Positions 58,701-64,000 of a stretch of 64,000 nt of DNA are shown piece by piece (positions within the stretch are counted from its first letter, which is position 1; the number at the start of each line of letters is the position of its first letter). The notes beneath the pieces were generated by a model that worked only from the letters and a program-made list of their open reading frames with translations, searched no databases and was not told the DNA's origin. The position numbers and the translations under genes are program-made. The stretch is from Chloroflexota bacterium (GTDB taxonomy: Bacteria > Chloroflexota > Limnocylindria > Limnocylindrales > CSP1-4), in the NCBI GenBank assembly GCA_004297395.1, contig SCUO01000036.1, positions 1 to 64,000 on the forward strand, read 5' to 3'.

Positions 58701-61040
58701 GATCCCCCACGCATGGTCGTGGTAGAACATCAGCCGCGCCGACTGCTGGTTCGTGTAGTAGAAGGTCTGGCACCCGTCACCGGCGGCCGAGCAGTCCGGC
58801 ACGTTCGCCGGCCTGCCCCCGCCGATCATGTCGGGCACGTTCTGGACCGCGACCCCCTGCGGCCACGGCGTGTTCTCGTTGGCGGGCGTGATCCACTGGT
58901 GCGGCGTGCCGTCGCTGATCCACGGCGTCACTCCACCGTGGAGGTGGAGCGTCGCCCGGTTGTCCTTGAAGCACCCGATCGGCTTCGGGTACTCGGTGCA
59001 TTCCGGATTTCGGATCTCGTCGGTGACGGTGCCCTCATCCATCGGCATGTCCATGGCCATGGGGCCCATGCCCGAGCCCATGATGGTCGAGTCGACCGGC
59101 AGGAACAGGTCGCCCGCGGCGCCTGTCGGGAGCAGGTTGTAGAAGACGATCCGGACCGCCTTGTCCTTCGTCGCGACGATCGTCGGGCCGAGGTAGTGCG
59201 GCGCAGTGACGCCCATGGCCTGCGTGCCATCGGGCATCAGCGCCGGGACGGATGTGCCGTCCAGCAGGTCATTGCTGAGGGCCACGCCGCTGCCGTCGGT
59301 GGTCAGCTGCACGTACTCACGGAGCAGCGTACCGGCGGCGGGCAGGCTCGAGCTCATCCGCTCCCGGTGCTGGATCACCGCGATGACGTAGTAGTCGGCG
59401 TTCGCGAAGGTCGTCGTGTCGGGCACGGCGACGGGGATGTACTGGCCGAGGTTGTTCGCGTTGCCCGCGCCGAGACCGGGCAGCGTGTCCTGGAACTTCT
59501 TGATGCCGCCAGGGGTCAGGTAGCCTGAGCCGCCGGTCAGCAGGTTCAGCTGGGTGATCGCGCCGACATCGGTCGTGGCCGTCGCCGTCGCGCCGGTCCC
59601 ACCGCCGCCGAACGTGATATCGGGGGCCGAGGTGTAGCCCGCCCCGAAGGTGTCGAGGATGACCGCCTGGACCTTGAGGGTCGCCGTGCCCTCCGCTGCG
59701 GTGAACGGATCGAGGCCGTGCGCGACCGGGTCGAACTGCGACCCGTCGCGGATGACCACGGCGGGGGCCGTCGCGTACCCGGAGCCCGGGGAGTCAACGA
59801 CGACGCCGGTGACGGTCAGGAAGTCCGTGTCAGCGGTCAGGTTGCAGTCCGGATACGGGGCAGCACAGACAGCGTGGCCCGTCGCCTTGACACCGCTCGG
59901 GTCGTCCGGCAGGTCGAAGTCGACGGTCGGGAACTTGTAGCCGGTCCCTTCGGCCACGATGCTGACCGCGTCCACGCCACCGAGGACGTGCGCGGTCGCG
60001 TCAGTGGTCGCTCCGCCCCCGCTGATCGTGACGGTCGGGGCCGTGTAGCCACCGCCCTCCGCCGTGACGTCGACAGAGGTGACGGCACCGGATGCCTGGA
60101 CGAACGCCTCTGCGGTCGCCCCGTCGGCGGCCGGGTTGGAGCTCGAGATGGTCACCGACGGCTGCGACGTGTAGCCGCTGCCGGGATCGGTGATCGTCAG
60201 GCCGGTCACCGCACCGTTGGCCCCGACCGTGGCCGTAGCGGTGGCCCCGCCGCCCGCTGGCGTGCCGGGGGGGAGGATGGTCGCCGCGAACGAATAGGTT
60301 CGTGGGCCGGCAAGGACGGGGAACTCGGTCCCACCGACGACGAACGTCCCGGTCGTGGGCGGAGCCGCCGGCGACGGGTAGTACACGCCATCCGTCCCGG
60401 CGTTGATGTCGAGCGGGATACCCTGGCCGTAGAAGGCGATGAGATCGCCCGCCAGCACGTCGACGGGTGCCGCCGGAATCCAGACCTCGACCTGGTCGAC
60501 GCCGGCGACGGCCGGCGGCGGGACGGTCAGGAGGCCACTGTCGAAGACGACCTCGTACTCATTCGTGGTCGCGGTCGCCCGCAGGACGTAGGCGTGGAAC
60601 TGGTTGCCCTCCGACACGAGCGCCGGATTGCCGACGGTCTGGTTCCATGTCCGGAAGTCCTGCAGCGTCCCGGCGACCAACGGCGTCGGGAGGACGACGA
60701 GCACCTGGCCCAGGCCCGGATTGCCGGATCCCGTGGTAACGAAGGTGTCGTCGCTCGCATACGTTCTGGCCTGGAGCGGGTTGCCGATCGTGACCGACGC
60801 GATCGGCGCCGGATCGATCGTGACGCTGACGTCGGGGAGCGTCTGCGGGCTGTTCGCCCAGTTCGGGTATGGCCCGAAGTAGTGGGGGACCTTGGTCTCG
60901 TCGGTCGCGCTGATTGGCGCCGACGCGACGATTGGCGCGGCGACCGAGTTGCCAGCGGGCCGGCTCAGTGCGATTGCGGGGGCCGCGGCGGCCTGGCAGA
61001 TGGCCAGGGCCATCAGCAGCGCCCCCAGTCTCCTTGTCAT
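55797..61040 (-). CDS. Giant secreted multicopper oxidase with GSGY repeats and FN3 domains (MCO3)
   Basis: 1747 residues. Signal peptide; a unique N-terminal part; GSGY-type repeats about 285-510 (GSGYTSQPSVTIS, GGGYTAPTVTISG, GSGYATAPAVVI, GAGYTSAPDITF); a large multicopper oxidase region with LHLHGG near 700, FYHDHAWG near 771, HPIHFH near 1306 and YHCHILSHEEMDMM near 1413; then about three fibronectin type III domains to the end. Copper sites are complete. The layout recalls the very large MCOs tied to manganese or iron oxidation, but the substrate is unproven. ATG 61040 has GAGGAA upstream; the ORF track adds 149 residues. Confidence 0.92.
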   Translation of the reverse strand: MTRRLGALLMALAICQAAAAPAIALSRPAGNSVAAPIVASAPISATDETKVPHYFGPYPNWANSPQTLPDVSVTIDPAPIASVTIGNPLQARTYASDDTFVTTGSGNPGLGQVLVVLPTPLVAGTLQDFRTWNQTVGNPALVSEGNQFHAYVLRATATTNEYEVVFDSGLLTVPPPAVAGVDQVEVWIPAAPVDVLAGDLIAFYGQGIPLDINAGTDGVYYPSPAAPPTTGTFVVGGTEFPVLAGPRTYSFAATILPPGTPAGGGATATATVGANGAVTGLTITDPGSGYTSQPSVTISSSNPAADGATAEAFVQASGAVTSVDVTAEGGGYTAPTVTISGGGATTDATAHVLGGVDAVSIVAEGTGYKFPTVDFDLPDDPSGVKATGHAVCAAPYPDCNLTADTDFLTVTGVVVDSPGSGYATAPAVVIRDGSQFDPVAHGLDPFTAAEGTATLKVQAVILDTFGAGYTSAPDITFGGGGTGATATATTDVGAITQLNLLTGGSGYLTPGGIKKFQDTLPGLGAGNANNLGQYIPVAVPDTTTFANADYYVIAVIQHRERMSSSLPAAGTLLREYVQLTTDGSGVALSNDLLDGTSVPALMPDGTQAMGVTAPHYLGPTIVATKDKAVRIVFYNLLPTGAAGDLFLPVDSTIMGSGMGPMAMDMPMDEGTVTDEIRNPECTEYPKPIGCFKDNRATLHLHGGVTPWISDGTPHQWITPANENTPWPQGVAVQNVPDMIGGGRPANVPDCSAAGDGCQTFYYTNQQSARLMFYHDHAWGITRLNVYAGEAAGYLITDPTEQKLVANGTIPADQIPLIIQDRTFVPSTGQLLEQDPTWDTGRWGGEGNLWYHHVYMPAQNPGDPSGMSAYGRWMYGPFFWPPATPQFPPIANPYYDPACDLDDPATWQYQEDPFCEPAQIPGTPNISAGMEQFNDTPIVNGTAYPTTSLQPQSYRFRVLNAANDRFWNLQWYIADDNGTPSDPTDDTEVALNAAEVAAAQTDPVVFPTVDTTQSPAGPDWVQIGTEGGFLPAPVVIDGQQVTTWITDPTRFDVGNVDKHSLLLAPAERADVIVDFSKFAGKTLILYNDAPAAFPARVPQYDYYTGGPDGLTLPGYGPNTRTIMQVRVADVTAAPAFNLSALNAAFRHHADGSGVFEEGQHPIIVGQAAYNSAYGTSFSAASDCSDPNGTNRCDGMARINQQGGDLFRFDNLLASNPQLKIPLQPKAIHDEMNSSAFDEFGRMTANLGLEAVPATPALQNIYLYPYVAPPTEVIDATNLPEGDLNVTAISDGSDGTQIWKITHNGVDTHPIHFHLYDVQVLNRVAWDNIISPTEPNELGWKDTVRMNPLQDTYVALRPIIPTLPFEVPNSVRNLSPMMPDNANLDPMGLIMAPDGTETTILNALVNFGWEYVYHCHILSHEEMDMMRPVLVAVPPLEADGLSATITGVGNNQRFVIAWSDNSITETSFLLQRTTNGLTWTNAGTLQSPLTAPNLHEPRSLRDGGSNVNTAYLYRVVAQNTVGYGGAYPSVTARSFSDPAPVGPPPTAAPLAPSLLTATLQAGPQARLTWRDNATDEGGFVIERRVLGVGEFARIAVAPLRTNTGNVTFTDTTIQPATQYEYRVAAVNLFGGVPTLSAYSLVASTAASDPLPAAPSNLTAVNGANQGNKRAVALTWTDNATNETGFTIQRATNPTFTTGVVNTSVASNAVTATIGNLSKATTYYFRIRANNGVGSSAWVNATPFPIITNP

Positions 61041-61293
61041 TTCCTCGCTCCCCTTCATGGGTTCGGCTGGGCACCTGCGCGACACCCCCTGGGGCGGCGG
61101 GTCGCAACGACAGGCACACGTGCCCGTTGTCCCGGACCCTAGGGATGCCGGCTTTCGCGGCCATCGGGGGGATGCCCCGACGTCATCACGGAACCCGGTC
61201 CGCGGAGGATCACGGAGGGCGCGGCGAAACGGCACCCTCGAATCCGTACCTCGGTCCGTACCGGGCTCGGTCATCGGACGCGGCACCTGCGCA

Positions 61294-61299
61294 TACCAT
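61294..61299 (+). promoter_or_regulatory. Putative leaderless -10 (TACCAT) for the PH-like gene
   Basis: TACCAT, 6 bases, ATG 61306; no Shine-Dalgarno. The gap 61041-61305 otherwise shows only GGCAC-AC-GTGCC. Confidence 0.4.
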
Positions 61300-61305
61300 C
61301 CGTCC

Positions 61306-61821
61306 ATGCACAAGCCGGAACCCCGTACCGGCCGCCAGGTCGCGCGCGTGCCAGGCTCCCTCGACGACCCCGACTCGGATGTCCAGGACGGGTTCGACCG
61401 GCTCGACACCGACGAGGCTGCCGCAGCCGACGTCCGCGTGCGGTATCGCGAGCACGGCCTCGAGCCGATCGCGCCAGGCGATTGCATCGCCGCACGGCTG
61501 GACGAGGATGAGCACCTCCTGGCCGTCGTGCCCGCGGTGGTGATGGTTCGGCGGCTGGCCAGGCCCGGCGAGGACGAGCAGCTTCGCGGCGATCTCTACG
61601 TCACGTCGAGGCGCCTGCTGCACGTGAGCCTGTTCAACCGGACGATCGAGCTCGACGAGATCGAGGACGCGGCCCTCTCGGGCACGAACGTCCTGCTGTT
61701 GCTTCGAGGCGGGCTCGGGGTGGTCCTCCGCACGTCGAGCCCGAGGCTGGTCCGGGCGAGGATCGCCGTCGCCAGGGCAGCCCGCGGTGCGCCGGCCGGC
61801 GAGGACGTGAGGGCGCCCTGA
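61306..61821 (+). CDS. Small PH/GRAM-like domain protein
   Basis: 171 residues. The first 60 are acidic and probably flexible (DDPDSDVQDGFDRLDTDEAAAAD). GDLYVTSRRLLHVSLFNRTIELDEIEDAALSGTNVLLLLRGGLGVVLRTSS has the strand pattern of a bacterial PH or GRAM domain, which binds lipid or protein. No membrane helix. The start is ATG 61306; the ORF track begins in the MCO3 leader. Convergent with the response regulator. Confidence 0.7.
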   Translation: MHKPEPRTGRQVARVPGSLDDPDSDVQDGFDRLDTDEAAAADVRVRYREHGLEPIAPGDCIAARLDEDEHLLAVVPAVVMVRRLARPGEDEQLRGDLYVTSRRLLHVSLFNRTIELDEIEDAALSGTNVLLLLRGGLGVVLRTSSPRLVRARIAVARAARGAPAGEDVRAP

Positions 61822-61848
61822 CGAGCTGGGATTCGGGCCCGCCCCCGA

Positions 61849-62526
61849 TCAGGTGAACGAGCGGTAGAGCCTGCCGGCCTCGCGGCGATTGTCGACGTTC
61901 AGCTTCCGGAGCACGTTGCTGACGTGCGTCTCCACGGTCCGCTGGGACAGGGTCAGTCGCTTCGCGATCTCGCGATCCGTGTAGCCCTCGGCGACGAGCC
62001 GGAGGACCTCGGTCTCACGCGGGCTGATCTCGTTGCCGGCGGCCCCGATCGGGGTCGGAGCCCGCCGCGACCGCTCGGCCAGGTTGCGGACGAGGCGAGC
62101 CGCCATCTGGCGGGGCACGACGAGGTCGCCACGGTGGGCGCCTCGGACGGCTCGCACGAGGGCCTCCGGGGCGACATCCTTCGTCAGGAACCCGGCGGCG
62201 CCATTGCCGACGGCATCGGCGACGTCGGCATCGTCCGTCGAGACCGTGAGCATGACGATGCGGGTCGCCGGGATCCTCGGCGCGAGCTCCCTGACAAGAT
62301 CGACGCCATTCATGCCGGGCAGGCCGATGTCGACGAGCATGACATCCGGACGCAGCTGCGGCGCAAGGCTGAGCGCATCCTCCGCGGTGGCCGCCTCGCC
62401 CACGACCTCGATGCCGGGCTTGCCGAGAGCCTGCCGGATCGCGAGCCGGACGAGCGAATGATCGTCAACGAGCATGACCCGGATCGGGCCCGTGGGCGCC
62501 CCGGCGATCGGCTGACGAGACTGCAT
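61849..62526 (-). CDS. NarL/FixJ-type response regulator
   Basis: 225 residues: receiver domain (VMLVDDHSLVRLAIRQAL, phospho-acceptor in DVMLVDIGLPGMNG, Lys in GFLTKD) and a LuxR HTH (SPRETEVLRLVAEGYTDREIAKRLTLSQRTVETHVSNVLRKL). The start is ATG 62526, right after the kinase stop, giving a two-gene operon. Target genes are unknown; the adjacent copper cluster is one possibility. Confidence 0.94.
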   Translation of the reverse strand: MQSRQPIAGAPTGPIRVMLVDDHSLVRLAIRQALGKPGIEVVGEAATAEDALSLAPQLRPDVMLVDIGLPGMNGVDLVRELAPRIPATRIVMLTVSTDDADVADAVGNGAAGFLTKDVAPEALVRAVRGAHRGDLVVPRQMAARLVRNLAERSRRAPTPIGAAGNEISPRETEVLRLVAEGYTDREIAKRLTLSQRTVETHVSNVLRKLNVDNRREAGRLYRSFT

Positions 62527-62527
62527 G

Positions 62528-64000
62528 TCAGGCTCGGCCGCCCACCGGCGAAGCTGGGTTGGCTGCACCGCCGATCGGGGCAACGACGAGGATCTCCGTT
62601 CCGTGGCCGGGAACGGAGTTGATCGTGAGCCGACCACCGACGAGGGCCGCTCGCTCCCGCATGGCCGACAGTCCGAAGCCGGCGTCCGCGACAGAAGCCG
62701 GGTCGAAGCCGATGCCATCGTCGGCCACCGTGAGGAGCACCTCACCGCGGTAATGCTCAACCCGGACGGTGACACTCGACGCGCCGGCGTGGCGACGGAC
62801 GTTGGCCAATGCCTCCTGGGCGATCCGCAGGAGCTCGGCCTGCGTCCGGGCCGGCAGGGCGGGCAGATCCGGCCGACAGTCGAACTCCACCCGGAGCCCG
62901 AACCGATCGGCGTGGTCTTCCAGATAGCGACTGAGGAGCGGCCCGAAGTGGGGCGACGTGTCAGCCGAGATCCGGATCGCGAGCACCGCCTGTCGAGCCT
63001 CGCTGAGCCCGAGCTCGACGGCCTCCGTCGCCTCTCGGGCGAGTGCCTGGGCATCCGCGGACAGGTGGCTCTCGGCCGTCAGCCTGGCCAGCTTGAGCTT
63101 GGCCAGCCACAGCGCCTGGGCGAGCCCGTCGTGCAACTCCCGTGACAGCCTGGTGCGCTCGTCGATCGCTGCCCGATCGACCTCGGCCGCGCGCATGGCC
63201 TCGAGGGCCACGTTCGCTCCCCGGAGGGCCCGCATGATCGCCGAGGCCTCGGCCTCGATGGCGAGGAGCAGCACGATGTCGAACCCGAGCCGGAGGACGT
63301 CGGCGCTCGTGACCGGCCCGGGATGGGTTCCGGGGAAGACGGCGGCGTGGAGCTGGGCGAATGCCGCGAGGATGAGCCCAAACGCGATGTAGCGATCGCC
63401 GATCGAGCCGTCCCGGCGCCAGAGCAGTCGGGTGAGCCAGGCCCCAATCCCGTACAGGACGGCCCCGAGGAGGTGCAGGCCAACCCCGAAGGGCGTCATG
63501 CGTGGCGCGACCTGGTCGCCGGTCGGGCCGTCGACGAGCGCAGGCAGCGGAGCATTGGCCTCGACGAGGAAGATGAGGGCCAGGACCGCGAGCCCCACCA
63601 CCAGCACGAGCGTGCGGGGATGCGCCGGCGACCGACCTCGCAGCGAGGCGACGCCGCCGGCCACGATCAGGGCCCCGCCCAGGAGACGCGCCCAGGCGAA
63701 GATGTGGAGATGCTCCGGGCCGGGCTCGACCGTGGACAGCGTGGAGTCGCCATGGGTGACGATCGTCCCCACGACGCCGCCCAGGTTGCCCAGGGCGATC
63801 GCGAGGAACGCGGCGGCTTGATACACCGCGAACGCATCGTGACGCTCGCGGAAGCGGATCCATGCCAAGCCGGCGACCGTCATGGTGACCACCATCGCGA
63901 TCGTGTCGAGCGTCAGGTCCAGCGCGGGAGCCACGACCCGGAGCGCCGGATTCGGCGGGGCGAACGCCATGATCGACAGCGCCGTAAGGCCCAGGGTGGT
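62528..64000 (-). CDS. Sensor histidine kinase, 5' end beyond the window
   Basis: At least 491 residues. An N-terminal membrane region of about seven helices serves as sensor (no periplasmic domain), followed by the HisKA_3 dimerisation helix with the phospho-accepting His (RLSRELHDGLAQALWLAKLKLARL) and a HATPase domain (ADDGIGFDPA and GFGLSAMRERAALVGG). It pairs with the downstream NarL-type regulator. The frame stays open to the window edge, and the residues before ATG 63970 (TTLGLTALSI) continue a helix, so the true start is probably outside. Confidence 0.9.
   Translation of the reverse strand, partial: TTLGLTALSIMAFAPPNPALRVVAPALDLTLDTIAMVVTMTVAGLAWIRFRERHDAFAVYQAAAFLAIALGNLGGVVGTIVTHGDSTLSTVEPGPEHLHIFAWARLLGGALIVAGGVASLRGRSPAHPRTLVLVVGLAVLALIFLVEANAPLPALVDGPTGDQVAPRMTPFGVGLHLLGAVLYGIGAWLTRLLWRRDGSIGDRYIAFGLILAAFAQLHAAVFPGTHPGPVTSADVLRLGFDIVLLLAIEAEASAIMRALRGANVALEAMRAAEVDRAAIDERTRLSRELHDGLAQALWLAKLKLARLTAESHLSADAQALAREATEAVELGLSEARQAVLAIRISADTSPHFGPLLSRYLEDHADRFGLRVEFDCRPDLPALPARTQAELLRIAQEALANVRRHAGASSVTVRVEHYRGEVLLTVADDGIGFDPASVADAGFGLSAMRERAALVGGRLTINSVPGHGTEILVVAPIGGAANPASPVGGRA

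Noticed and set aside
1-64000. tRNA, rRNA, CRISPR, transposase or prophage genes
   Set aside because: I looked for T-loop patterns, regularly spaced repeats and transposase or integrase motifs by eye and found none; a computed scan (tRNAscan, Infernal) would be decisive.

Overview
The window is about 70 percent G+C, densely coded and made of short operons. Almost every real gene has several long shadow ORFs in other frames. Protein types suggest a free-living, aerobic, high-GC bacterium, most likely a Chloroflexota member of the Limnocylindria/Ellin6529 kind, less likely an actinobacterium. This placement is inferred from gene content only. I saw no rRNA, tRNA, CRISPR array, phage or insertion sequence.

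Layout. 1-4106: terminal oxidase genes (ctaD cut by the left edge, coxB with an extra C-terminal cupredoxin domain, ctaG-like). 4070-9736: a threonine-dehydratase-like enzyme, a DksA/TraR protein and a polyamine-type ABC importer in the order A-D-B-C. 9922-12826: a cupredoxin lipoprotein, a 7Fe ferredoxin, proC and proline dehydrogenase. 12827-13227: a gene-free inverted-repeat island. 13228-20782: a DUF5317-like protein, a DinB-like protein and three ECF sigma/anti-sigma-like pairs, two of them a recent tandem duplication; HppD and a cupin protein lie between. 20901-23193: a TetR operon with a clear promoter/operator and a small cyclic-nucleotide-binding protein. 23250-28027: fumarylacetoacetate hydrolase, an acetyltransferase, a MarR regulator with a divergent palindromic promoter, an orphan small protein, homogentisate dioxygenase and an HpcH/HpaI aldolase. 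28076-29870: an EamA transporter and an HTH protein with a nuclease-like C terminus.

30167-35264: a tightly coupled run CBS protein - korA - korB - zinc ribbon/CBS protein, followed by an M24 peptidase. 35377-37432: a low-complexity protein and a secreted protein. 37439-43383: a cyclic-nucleotide signalling group (class III cyclase/AAA/TPR protein, divergent Crp-type regulator, MFS transporter with its own cNMP domain). 43465-44632: ogt and a thioesterase. 44633-45153: a second gene-free stretch with long inverted repeats. 45154-49621: fabF, fabF, fabD and a divergent MarR. 49672-61040: an extracytoplasmic copper cluster (membrane-anchored cupredoxin, double-CHRD protein, two Tat-exported multicopper oxidases and a 1747-residue multicopper oxidase with GSGY repeats and FN3 domains). 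61306-64000: a PH/GRAM-like protein and a NarL-type two-component pair cut by the right edge.

How the genes work together. Three themes recur. Copper proteins: the oxidase, three cupredoxin modules and three multicopper oxidases. Tyrosine catabolism: HppD, HmgA and FAH, without a visible maleylacetoacetate isomerase. Ferredoxin-linked central metabolism: KorAB plus ferredoxin. Many genes have a TANNNT hexamer 6-8 bases before the start codon and no Shine-Dalgarno, which points to widespread leaderless transcription. The most unusual pieces are the triple multicopper oxidase cluster, the cyclase-Crp-MFS/cNMP group and the KorAB operon bracketed by CBS proteins.
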